Shown here: piece by piece, positions 29,355 to 37,417 of the stretch | Numbering within the stretch: the stretch's first letter is position 1 | How the letters are laid out: each line of letters opens with the position of its first letter | NCBI RefSeq assembly: GCF_004793975.1 | Contig: NZ_SRYB01000025.1 | Span: forward strand, 13,255 to 77,254 | Direction of reading: 5' to 3' | Origin: Lepagella muris | Lineage (GTDB): Bacteria; Bacteroidota; Bacteroidia; Bacteroidales; Muribaculaceae | Length of the DNA: 64,000 bases | Translations under genes and position numbers: made by a program | Notes under the pieces: generated by a model | Database searches by the model: none | What the model saw: only the letters and a program-made list of their open reading frames with translations | Told to the model about the DNA's origin: nothing

Positions 29355-29523
29355 TTAAGTTTCGCAAGTTTTCCAACTTGCGAAACTTAAATGGTTTAAG
29401 GTTTAAAGTTTATGGTTTATGATAATTAAATTTTGTATAATGAAAAGATTCGTGGATTTTCGTGAATCTTAAACCTTAAACTATAAACTTTAAACCACTG
29501 AAGTGCAGCTTGCGAAACTTCAG
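29355..29523 (+). mobile_element. 169-bp MITE-like element, copy 1, with 8-bp target duplication
   Basis: The left end is a 36-base perfect hairpin with 16-base arms (TTAAGTTTCGCAAGTT). The right end is CTGAAGTGCAG followed by CTTGCGAAACTTCAG. Both termini share the inverted core AAGTTTCGCAAG. The middle is filled with near-heptamer steps such as TAAACTT and TAAACCT. It is flanked by the direct repeat TCAATAAA at 29347-29354 and 29524-29531. A second copy of exactly the same length lies in reverse orientation at 55697-55865 with a different 8-bp duplication. No protein is encoded, so it must be mobilised by a transposase elsewhere. Confidence 0.85.
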
Positions 29524-29558
29524 TCAATAAATAACCTTACAGAATAATTTACCCTGAT

Positions 29559-30593
29559 ATGGAAGTGCGGATAGAAAATATAAATCAAGACGTGAATCTC
29601 GTTGCTGACATAAAGCAACTTATCACAAATGCCAGACTCAAAGTTGCAACCGTTGCCAATGCCGGGATAACCATGCTATATTGGCACATTGGGGAGAGAA
29701 TTAATCGTGAAGTGCTTGGAAATCAACGGGCGGAGTACGGCAAGCGAATTGTGTCAACGGTGTCGGCACAATTACAGCAGGAATATGGCGGTCAGGAATT
29801 TTCTACCCGCAATCTTAGACGGATGATGCAATTTGCCGACTATTTCCCGGATCCGCAAATTGTGTCGCCATTGGCGACACAATTATCTTGGACTCATTTT
29901 ACGGAAGTTTTACCGATAAAGGATGCCATTCAACGAGAGTTCTACCTCACAATGGCTGCTGAAGAGAGGTGGACAAAACGCACTCTCCGTGCCAAGATTG
30001 ACGGGATGCTATTTGAGCGTACCGCCATCAGTGAGAAACCGGAAGAACTGATTCGTACAGAACTTGCAGCCCTTAGAAACGAGCGCAAAATTTCTCCCGA
30101 CATGGTATTCAAGAGCCCATACTTTCTCGAATTTACAGGTCTGAAAGGGAATTACAGTGAAGAGACATTGGAGGACACTCTTATCTCGCACATTGAGCAA
30201 TTCCTGTTGGAACTTGGCGATGGATTCACTTTCGTGGCTCGTCAGAAGCGGATGATAATAGATGGTGAAGACTTTCATCTTGACCTGCTCTTTTTTCATC
30301 GGAAATTGAAGCGACTGATAGCTTTGGACTTGAAATTGGGACGATTCAAAGCCCAATACAAAGGACAGATGGAACTATATCTGCGTTGGCTTGAGCGATA
30401 CGAGATGCAACCCGGCGAAGGCACACCGCTCGGCCTTATCTTATGCACCGAAGGCAGCAACGAACAGATAGAACTTCTCCAACTCGATGCCACAGGCATT
30501 AAAGTGGCGCAATATATGACCGAACTGCCACCAAAAGAAGTCCTGATTCGTCAACTGCAAAAAACAATCGAAGCGAACCACAATCTTTCATAA
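29559..30593 (+). CDS. DUF1016 (YhcG-type) PDDEXK nuclease-fold protein
   Basis: 344 aa. The N-terminal helical domain (about 10-150) carries VANAGITMLYWHIGERI, AEYGKRIVSTVSAQLQ and FSTRNLRRMMQFAD, and the C-terminal PDDEXK domain (about 180-330) HLDLLFFHRKLKRLIALDLKLG with the Asp and D-x-K metal-binding residues, then PLGLILCTE. The family is found in accessory and restriction-related loci; its biochemical role is not settled. It sits between 39-bp direct repeats and 36 bases downstream of the MITE, and is followed by a decayed relative of itself. Confidence 0.9.
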   Translation: MEVRIENINQDVNLVADIKQLITNARLKVATVANAGITMLYWHIGERINREVLGNQRAEYGKRIVSTVSAQLQQEYGGQEFSTRNLRRMMQFADYFPDPQIVSPLATQLSWTHFTEVLPIKDAIQREFYLTMAAEERWTKRTLRAKIDGMLFERTAISEKPEELIRTELAALRNERKISPDMVFKSPYFLEFTGLKGNYSEETLEDTLISHIEQFLLELGDGFTFVARQKRMIIDGEDFHLDLLFFHRKLKRLIALDLKLGRFKAQYKGQMELYLRWLERYEMQPGEGTPLGLILCTEGSNEQIELLQLDATGIKVAQYMTELPPKEVLIRQLQKTIEANHNLS

Positions 30594-30630
30594 GCATACG
30601 ATGAAGCAAGTATGAGACATCGACGAAAAT

Positions 30631-31050
30631 ATGAAGAAAGAACTTTCGAATCTTCTTCGAAATGTGTTTGATTTTTATCGAACTTATATTAGCCTGTTTG
30701 AAAATTTGCAGCAACCTGCTGCAAATTCTATTGTCGCAAATCGTTATTCTTCGTTAGAAAAACTATCGAGAATGGCTGGGGCGAAATGTCCTACTCAATT
30801 TTCTCGACACTGACCTACTGTGAATCATCAGCTTAAAGGAGAACAAGACAACCCGACCATAGGTCTTCTGATTTGCAAGGACAAAGACAATATTGAGGCT
30901 CAATATTCTTTGGAAGCATACAATCTTCCTCTCGGCATATCGCAATACGAACTATCCAAGTTGATTCCTACCGAAATAAAGAGTTCTCTGCCATCAATTG
31001 AGGAAATAGAATCGTCTTTGGAGAAACTTTCGGAAAAAGAATATGAGTAG
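30631..31050 (+). pseudogene. Remnant of a second DUF1016 gene
   Basis: One reading frame, interrupted by a TGA at 30811-30813. After the stop it encodes EQDNPTIGLLICKDKDNIEA, then LPLGISQYELSKLIP and SLPSIEEIESSLEKL, the usual C-terminal end of DUF1016/YhcG nucleases. The part before the stop (LLRNVFDFYRTY) only weakly resembles the N-terminal domain, and the whole catalytic middle is missing. I therefore read it as a gene that lost its core by deletion and then gained a stop. It is a different subtype from the intact gene upstream. Confidence 0.7.
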
Positions 31051-31224
31051 CAATTACGATGTAAATAATATTCTGTAATAAATATAGAATGAGTACCATC
31101 TGATTATATTATCAATAACGACATAATCCTACCTCCTGGTTCACTACGCTTCAGTGTGATGGATCGGGATTTTTTGTTTTTGGGCAGTTCGGTAAGTCAT
31201 GTCAGTTTGAGGCGCTGCAAGGCG

Positions 31225-31263
31225 AAAAGGATTTGTTAATTTTGCACTTGTCGATTGACTCTA
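31225..31263 (+). repeat. 39-bp direct repeat, right copy
   Basis: Matches 29246-29284 at 37 of 39 positions, including TAATTTTG at 31237-31244. The region upstream of the right copy is unrelated to that of the left copy. Confidence 0.75.
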
Positions 31264-31270
31264 TAGAAAA

Positions 31271-31456
31271 TTGAATGATCGTCAGCGCAAAATACTCGCT
31301 CTGATTGAGAGCGATCAAGAAATTTCCGCACCTATATTGGCATCAACTATAGGAACAACAAGTCGGACTATACAACGCGATTTAAAGTTCATGCAGAATC
31401 TTGGAATTATCACTAACGATAGCCCCGATAGGGGTGGAACTTGGAAAATACTTTAA
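31271..31456 (+). pseudogene. Winged-helix domain fragment, probably the C-terminal end of a lost protein
   Basis: 61 codons from a TTG. The sequence NDRQRKILALIESDQEIS, then TTSRTIQRDLKFMQNLGII, is a DeoR/HTH_11-like winged helix of the kind that ends many Bacteroidota AlbA_2-type ATP-binding and Fic proteins. There is no ATG in frame and the sequence joins unrelated DNA just after the 39-bp repeat, which suggests a truncated remnant. A free-standing small DNA-binding protein is possible but less likely. Confidence 0.55.
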
Positions 31457-31499
31457 TTATAATATTGATGTCAAACCACATTTAAGTGTAACTTGGTAT

Positions 31500-32015
31500 T
31501 CATGCAACTGTCAGGAGAAATATTGCCAAAGTAGATAAAACAACATTGGCAGAACTGTGTGTAGGATATTCGGAGCTAAGGTATGTCTTAATTAGAATAT
31601 TTTCGATTACTGATCTGCTTGCATCATCTTTCATCAACTGAAACAAATCTTCATCGATAACAGCTCCAGCAAAACTTTTCTTCAGTGCTGACAACGAATA
31701 TTCTTTTCGGCATTCAAATGATGGGAGTTTGACCAATGTCCAAAATGGAGATGATGACAGATGATAAAAGGGATAATTTAATGCACATTTGAAACTGCCA
31801 GATGACTTTACATACAGATTCCATGTAGCTTTAAAAGCCTTTTCCAAAGATTTTGTAAGAGGTATAAATGGGCGGTCAATTTCACCGGATTTAATCAATT
31901 CCAATATTGTCAATAACAGAACTGCCTTATGTGGCGCAACAAGATTATCTTTTTTATTTACAGGAAGATGTAAAAGACAATCTATATATCCATTTAGTGT
32001 CATATTGTTTAGCAT
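31500..32015 (-). CDS. Stand-alone domain like the N-terminal sulfur-binding part of HNH (McrA-type) endonucleases
   Basis: 171 aa. The run APHKAVLLLTILELIKSGEI, then ALNYPFYHLSSSPFWTLVKLP and AVIDEDLFQLMKDDASRSVI, matches what I know of the N-terminal domain of HNH endonucleases of about 290 aa, the class that includes sulfur-binding-domain enzymes (SprMcrA, ScoMcrA). The HNH part is absent: after residue 150 there is a short hydrophobic tail and a stop. It is divergent from the phosphorothioation-like operon and has a -7 element at 32053-32060, with an operator-like palindrome between promoter and start codon. A role as reader or regulator of the modification is an inference. A truncated, inactive enzyme is the alternative. 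Confidence 0.6.
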   Translation of the reverse strand: MLNNMTLNGYIDCLLHLPVNKKDNLVAPHKAVLLLTILELIKSGEIDRPFIPLTKSLEKAFKATWNLYVKSSGSFKCALNYPFYHLSSSPFWTLVKLPSFECRKEYSLSALKKSFAGAVIDEDLFQLMKDDASRSVIENILIKTYLSSEYPTHSSANVVLSTLAIFLLTVA

Positions 32016-32023
32016 GTGGACAA

Positions 32024-32040
32024 ATCTCTTAGTAAGAGAT
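32024..32040. promoter_or_regulatory. 17-bp palindromic operator-like site, left
   Basis: ATCTCTTAGTAAGAGAT, perfect 8-base arms around one base. It sits 8 bases upstream of the start codon of the 31500-32015 gene and just downstream of its -7 element (32053-32060, minus strand). The identical site, read from the other strand, is at 32199-32215. Confidence 0.75.
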
Positions 32041-32052
32041 ACCTAAATTATG

Positions 32053-32060
32053 CAAATTTA
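32053..32060 (-). promoter_or_regulatory. -7 promoter element of the 31500-32015 gene
   Basis: Minus-strand TAAATTTG, a perfect TAnnTTTG match, with the palindrome immediately downstream. Confidence 0.6.
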
Positions 32061-32198
32061 GTAATTATTTCTGATATTTAGGTAGTGAAATACTAAATAA
32101 TCGCTACACCTGAAATAATCAAAGTTCATTTTGTTAAGCAAGTTTGTCTAAAGTTACATTATACTCTATTGATTAACAATTTATTAGTGTTTTAACAA

Positions 32199-32215
32199 AT
32201 CTCTTACTAAGAGAT
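32199..32215. promoter_or_regulatory. 17-bp palindromic operator-like site, right
   Basis: ATCTCTTACTAAGAGAT, the reverse complement of the left site. It lies 29 bases upstream of the seven-gene operon start, 175 bases centre to centre from the left site. The bases ACAA precede the palindrome in both copies. Confidence 0.75.
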
Positions 32216-32244
32216 AAGAAGTAAACTAATAATACATTACGATT

Positions 32245-33105
32245 TTGAGTAGATACTGCTTTTCGGGACATGAGTCCTTTCAGTGTAAATCTCTTTGGCT
32301 GAAAAAAGGATATGATTTCTTGCTGAACGGCAATCGTTTCAGCAGTCCGGATAGTGTTGCTATTCTTGGTGTAGGCAAAAATATGGTAGCTTCCATCCGA
32401 TTTTGGCTTCGTGCATTTGGTTTAATCAAAATAGATGAACCATTATCGGTTGCCTCTTACCTTTTTGATTCCGCAACTGGTCGTGACCAATATGTTCAAG
32501 ACATAAATACTATTTGGTTGCTTCACTTCTTAATAGTGTCGACAAAGGAAGCATCACTTTATAATCTTCTATTCGTTGAATATCAACGAGAGAAAAAAGA
32601 GTTTACAAAAACTGAACTTCAAAATTTCATCAAAAGGAAATGCTCTGTGCCAGAGCAGAAGAATGTCTACAATGAGAATACTGTCCGTAAAGATATTGGA
32701 GTTTTGCTGAAGAACTATGTTTCCCCATCAGACCTAAAGTCAATTGAGGATTTTTCATCCATTCTTCTCGAATTAAACCTGATTCACAAAGGTACTAAGG
32801 GTAAGGATGAGGAAGATTATTATGTTTTCAGAGAAGTTTCTCCTGCCGAGATTTCTCCTGAAATCATTCTTTATGCCCTACATTATATCGCCAAAGGAGA
32901 TAGGACAATATCGTTTGACAAATTGACGGAATTGGCTTTGACATTCAGTATGCCAATAGTTTCTCTTATCCAGATGATTCAATCCGTAGAGCAAAAGTAT
33001 CCGGGAATGATTTCCTTTACAGATAATAGTGGCGTGAAGAATGTCCAATTCCTATCAAATTTTGAGTCACTATCTATTCTTGACAAATATTACGAACAAC
33101 GATGA
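32245..33105 (+). CDS. DUF4007 protein, first gene of the phosphorothioation-like operon
   Basis: 286 aa from a TTG start; an in-frame stop lies only 15 bases upstream and no ATG is available. The opening YCFSGHESFQCKSLWLKKGY and ILGVGKNMVASIRFWLRAFG are the hallmark of DUF4007, which is recurrently found beside DNA sulfur-modification genes. The rest looks helical with winged-helix character. No enzymatic motif is visible. Its stop codon overlaps the next start by 4 bases. It could act in DNA binding or in regulation from the palindromes upstream; that is inference. Confidence 0.85.
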   Translation: MSRYCFSGHESFQCKSLWLKKGYDFLLNGNRFSSPDSVAILGVGKNMVASIRFWLRAFGLIKIDEPLSVASYLFDSATGRDQYVQDINTIWLLHFLIVSTKEASLYNLLFVEYQREKKEFTKTELQNFIKRKCSVPEQKNVYNENTVRKDIGVLLKNYVSPSDLKSIEDFSSILLELNLIHKGTKGKDEEDYYVFREVSPAEISPEIILYALHYIAKGDRTISFDKLTELALTFSMPIVSLIQMIQSVEQKYPGMISFTDNSGVKNVQFLSNFESLSILDKYYEQR

Positions 33106-36100
33106 GTTATATCCCTTCAGTAAATATTGAGCATAATACCGCTAACGATTTTAATTACATTGTTACTGAGAATGCCAAGCTCGTTGTAGGAAGTTTGGTA
33201 AACGGTTTCAATAGCGGACACCATTCTTTCACACTTATCGGAACATACGGCACTGGGAAGTCGAGTTTCATTCTTGCATTTGAGAATGACATCAAAAACC
33301 GAATCGGTCAACTGGTACGAAACAGGAAAGTCTTTGGCGACGTTAAAGATTTTGAGTTCCTGAATATTGTTGGCGATTATGCACCGCTAAGTAAATTGAT
33401 TGGTCGGAAACTGTCTACAGAGAATGAAAATCCGATTGATTACCTACATCAATATTATCAGCAACTTCGTAAACAGAACAAATTCCTTTTCATTGTTATT
33501 GATGAGTTTGGGAAAATTTTGGAGTATGCTGCCAATAATAATCCTGAGAAAGAACTTTACTTCCTTCAGAAGTTAGCGGAATTCGTGAATGTGCCAAGTA
33601 GGAACATTATCCTGATTACTACTCTTCATCAAAATTTCGGTTCATACGCAGTCAAACTCACAGATACGCAGCGAAACGAATGGCAGAAGGTTAAGGGTCG
33701 TTTTGAAGAAGTTGTATTTGCGGAGCCGGTAGAACAACTACTTTATCTGACAACTCAACAGATGGAAGCCAAGCCTTTGTCTATAACCACGGCAGCTAAG
33801 CTCGGCTTCAAAATTCTTTATGATTTCGCAATTTCATCGAAAATTGTTTCAGATAGATTCAAGTTTTCTACTGCTGAAAAATTATATCCCCTTGACCCGG
33901 TTTCATCCGTTGTTTTGACAATTGCAATCCAACGGTATGGTCAAAATGAACGAAGTCTATTCTCATTTCTCTCTGCCCAAGGCAAAGGATCTCTCAATGA
34001 GTTTGAGCCAACACCGAATAACACATATAACGTAAGTGATGTATGCGATTATCTTCGCTATCATTATTTCTCTGCATTATCAGAATCTAATTCCGATTCT
34101 ACCGGATGGCGGTCGCTGACCGTTGCTTTAGAAAGAATTAGCTGTATTGATGCAAGTTTCAACTTTATTGAATCGGCTACAAAAATCATAAAGTTAATTG
34201 GTCTGCTAAACATCTTTTTTGCAGGAATTAGACTTACAAAGGAGTTTATTGAGATTTATGCTCAAAATGCTATGGGTATAAATCAGCCTATGACCATTAT
34301 TGATAAACTTACTTCGTTAAAAATAATTCGTTACGCACAGTATAAATCACAATACATCCTTTTTGAGGGAACTAATCTCAATCTTGAAGACGAACTTTAC
34401 AAGGCAGCAGGAATTGTTCCCACTCCTTCATTATCTATTGAGGAAATTGGAGGTCATGTCCGCCCTCGTGTATTTTTGGCCAATGAGTCATATTATCATA
34501 CCGGCACACCTCGTTACTTTGAGTTCAAGGTTACGAATGAACCGATAAATATTGAACCAACAGGAGAGATTGATGGGTATATCCATTTGGTATTCCCTTT
34601 ATCGGACATCCATAACTATGTCAAGGAATTATCAGAGAAGCACAATGCTGGTGCCAATGTATACGCATATTTTAAGAACACTGATTCCATAACAAAGCAT
34701 CTCCACGAAATAAAGAAACTCCAGTATGTTATAGACAATGTGGCAATGGATGACAATGTGGCAAAAGCAGAATTGGAGAATCAGAAAAGATATGAGACAC
34801 AGAAACTCAACAGTGCATTGAATGAGGAGATTGCATCACCGACAAGCTCTATAATCTGGTACTTTCATGGAGAGGAACTAAGGATTCATTCTCTTAAAGA
34901 ATTGAACGAACTCATTTCAAGAGTATGCACCGAAGTATATCATAAAACACCAATTATTCGGAATGAATTATTCAATAAGCAAAAACTCAGTTCTGCTATT
35001 TCATTGGCAAGAGTAAATCTATTGGATGCCATGCTTCTTCATTCTGATGAGGAGGATTTCGGCTTCGCAAAACAATCTTTTCCTCCTGAGAAGACAATCT
35101 ATTATACATTGCTGCGAGATTCTGGTATTCACCGTCAAGATGAAAATGGAAACTGGATATTGGGAGCACCAACTCAACCGGAACTTCAATCCCTTTGGCA
35201 AGTCTGCATTGAATTCTTAAAATCCAGCGTTGATAGACCTCGGAAACTGACAGATCTGTCCGAGATACTTCGCACACGTCCGTATAAACTTAAACAAGGC
35301 GTAATTGATATTTGGCTACCTATATTCTTGTATGTCAATCAGCAGGACTATGCCCTTTATAATGATAGCGTTTTTGTACTGAATCTCAATAAAGAAGTTT
35401 TTGAGCTACTTCAAAAGCAACTTAAAAAATTTTCTGTCAAGGCTTTCGATGTATCCGGGGTGCGCTTGGAATTTTTTAAGCGTTACCGTCAGTTCCTTCG
35501 CAAAGATGATGGCGTAGCCATAAGCACTGATTCACTTTTGGATACTGTTAAACCATTTTTCCATTTTTATCGTACGCTTAACAGGTATGCCAAGACTACG
35601 CGAAAGTTTGATAATCCTTTCACGGTCAAATTCAGAGATGTACTTGCTCAGGCGCAAGATCCGGTAAAGACATTTTTTGATGACTTACCTGCCGCACTCG
35701 GTTATCGCGACTTGAATAGCGACTCTTTCGTCTCGCAGTATCTTCAGCTTATCCGTACCGCAGTAAGAGATCTTAATACTTGTTATGATTTTCTAATTGA
35801 TCGTATAGAGCATAAAGTAAAGGAATATATCGGTCTAACAACAGACTTTGACGAGTATAAACCGCTTCTCACAAAACGTTATTCTACGGTGAACGGAAAT
35901 CTTCTTACTCCAAAAAGTAAATCATTTTTAGAACGGATCCTTGTACCGTCTGACAATCGCAAAGAGTTTTATGAGAAAATTACCATTGTTGTCAACGACA
36001 AACGTCTTGAAGAAACTAAAGATAATGAAGAATCACTTCTCGTAAATAGGCTTCTACATCTTTTCAGTGAATTGGAACGCGCGTCGTCCATTTCAACAGA

Positions 36101-36308
36101 TGTTGCCCTCGAAGATGGAGACGAAGCATTTAATTTTGAGTTGGCTACTGCCAGTGGCGATTTCTCAGAGGCAAAGACATTCCGGCTCCCTTCTACAAAG
36201 AAAATTAAAGCCAATCAGATGATGGAAAAACTTTCAGAATCCATGTCTGGGGATCGAGACCTTGATATATGTGTTCTGCTTAAATTGTTGAATGAAAAAT
36301 TGAAATGA
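33102..36308 (+). CDS. Large P-loop ATPase of the modification/restriction operon
   Basis: 1068 aa. Walker A GTYGTGKSSF lies near residue 50 and Walker B FLFIVIDEFGK near residue 130, followed by a sensor-like ILITTLHQN. The remaining 850 residues are mostly helical and contain no motif I can name. The overall plan resembles the big ATPases of defence systems such as BrxC/PglY, but I cannot assign it to that family. It overlaps the genes on both sides by 4 bases, so it is produced in step with DUF4007 and the DndC-like protein. Confidence 0.8.
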   Translation: MSYIPSVNIEHNTANDFNYIVTENAKLVVGSLVNGFNSGHHSFTLIGTYGTGKSSFILAFENDIKNRIGQLVRNRKVFGDVKDFEFLNIVGDYAPLSKLIGRKLSTENENPIDYLHQYYQQLRKQNKFLFIVIDEFGKILEYAANNNPEKELYFLQKLAEFVNVPSRNIILITTLHQNFGSYAVKLTDTQRNEWQKVKGRFEEVVFAEPVEQLLYLTTQQMEAKPLSITTAAKLGFKILYDFAISSKIVSDRFKFSTAEKLYPLDPVSSVVLTIAIQRYGQNERSLFSFLSAQGKGSLNEFEPTPNNTYNVSDVCDYLRYHYFSALSESNSDSTGWRSLTVALERISCIDASFNFIESATKIIKLIGLLNIFFAGIRLTKEFIEIYAQNAMGINQPMTIIDKLTSLKIIRYAQYKSQYILFEGTNLNLEDELYKAAGIVPTPSLSIEEIGGHVRPRVFLANESYYHTGTPRYFEFKVTNEPINIEPTGEIDGYIHLVFPLSDIHNYVKELSEKHNAGANVYAYFKNTDSITKHLHEIKKLQYVIDNVAMDDNVAKAELENQKRYETQKLNSALNEEIASPTSSIIWYFHGEELRIHSLKELNELISRVCTEVYHKTPIIRNELFNKQKLSSAISLARVNLLDAMLLHSDEEDFGFAKQSFPPEKTIYYTLLRDSGIHRQDENGNWILGAPTQPELQSLWQVCIEFLKSSVDRPRKLTDLSEILRTRPYKLKQGVIDIWLPIFLYVNQQDYALYNDSVFVLNLNKEVFELLQKQLKKFSVKAFDVSGVRLEFFKRYRQFLRKDDGVAISTDSLLDTVKPFFHFYRTLNRYAKTTRKFDNPFTVKFRDVLAQAQDPVKTFFDDLPAALGYRDLNSDSFVSQYLQLIRTAVRDLNTCYDFLIDRIEHKVKEYIGLTTDFDEYKPLLTKRYSTVNGNLLTPKSKSFLERILVPSDNRKEFYEKITIVVNDKRLEETKDNEESLLVNRLLHLFSELERASSISTDVALEDGDEAFNFELATASGDFSEAKTFRLPSTKKIKANQMMEKLSESMSGDRDLDICVLLKLLNEKLK

Positions 36309-37411
36309 TTATGGTTAGACATGTATTAGGAATCTCCGGAGGAAAGGATAGTGCGGCATTGGCTATCTACATGAAGTCGAAATACCCAGATCTCAATGTA
36401 GAATATTATAATACTGACACTGGTTGTGAACTTGCTGAAACCGATCTACTGATTAATCGTCTTGAATCATTTCTTGGAGGTATTAAACGACTAAGAGCGG
36501 TAGAAGGGAGTCCGGAGCCGACACCCTTTGAGCATTTTTTACGTGCATCCGGCAATTTTCTTCCTTCTCCACAACAGCGTTGGTGTACGCAAAAAATGAA
36601 ATTGGCTGAGATGGAACGCTTTGTAGGTGACGAACCTACGATTTCATACGTTGGTATTCGTGGTGACGAAGATCGTGAGGGTTACATATCAACCAAGCCG
36701 AATATTCAAGCAATTTTTCCTTTTAGAAGAAATATATGGAGTATTGATGTAATTCACAACATCGTACATAAGAATAATATAGCGAGGTTTACAGACATAT
36801 ATCTTTCTCTTGCTCCTGATGATATGAAGGAAAAATTGAAAGAAATTCTGGAGCATCCACTGACCAAGGACTTCTACTATGCCAAGAAAACAAGTGCATT
36901 GATGGATATTGACTTGAAATTATTCAATCAGGCGGTTTTTGAATATCTTAAAGGTACAGATTATCCAGTCGGCAAATTGGATGAATTTCCTCTTGTTGAC
37001 AATGAGGATATTCTTATCAAAGAGGATATTTTCAGAATCTTGGAAGATAGTGGTGTTGGAGTCCCAGCCTATTATAAACCTATCGAATTCGAGGTAGATG
37101 GAAAAGTAGGCATATATAACCGCAGTCGTTCAGGCTGTTACTTCTGTTTCTTCCAACAGAAAATAGAATGGATATGGCTCTATGAACAGCATCCGGATCT
37201 ATTTGCAAAAGCAATGGAATTTGAAAAGGATGGCTATACATGGAATCAGAACGAAAGTCTTGAAGAAATGATTCGTCCTGAGCGTATTCGACAAATTAAA
37301 CTTGATGCCATTAAGAAACAAGAAGCAAAGAGAAAAGCCGGCACCGGACTTCTTGTGGATATGTTTGACGATGACGACAATGATGCATTTTGCGCTAACT
37401 GTTTTATATAA
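36305..37411 (+). CDS. DndC-like PAPS-reductase-family protein (DNA sulfur modification)
   Basis: 368 aa. The N-terminal PP-loop is SGGKDSAAL (residues 11-19). TDTGCEL, SPQQRWCTQKMKL and SYVGIRGDEDREGY follow the order seen in the DndC branch of the phosphoadenylylsulfate reductase family. Cysteines in RWCT, GCYFCFFQ and the terminal CANC could hold an iron-sulfur cluster. In Dnd systems DndC uses ATP to activate the DNA backbone for sulfur insertion, with sulfur from a cysteine desulfurase. None is encoded here, so a chromosomal IscS/SufS would have to serve. Assignment to phosphorothioation rests on this gene together with the DndD-like and DUF4007 neighbours. Confidence 0.82.
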   Translation: MIMVRHVLGISGGKDSAALAIYMKSKYPDLNVEYYNTDTGCELAETDLLINRLESFLGGIKRLRAVEGSPEPTPFEHFLRASGNFLPSPQQRWCTQKMKLAEMERFVGDEPTISYVGIRGDEDREGYISTKPNIQAIFPFRRNIWSIDVIHNIVHKNNIARFTDIYLSLAPDDMKEKLKEILEHPLTKDFYYAKKTSALMDIDLKLFNQAVFEYLKGTDYPVGKLDEFPLVDNEDILIKEDIFRILEDSGVGVPAYYKPIEFEVDGKVGIYNRSRSGCYFCFFQQKIEWIWLYEQHPDLFAKAMEFEKDGYTWNQNESLEEMIRPERIRQIKLDAIKKQEAKRKAGTGLLVDMFDDDDNDAFCANCFI

Positions 37412-37417
37412 TTTGGT

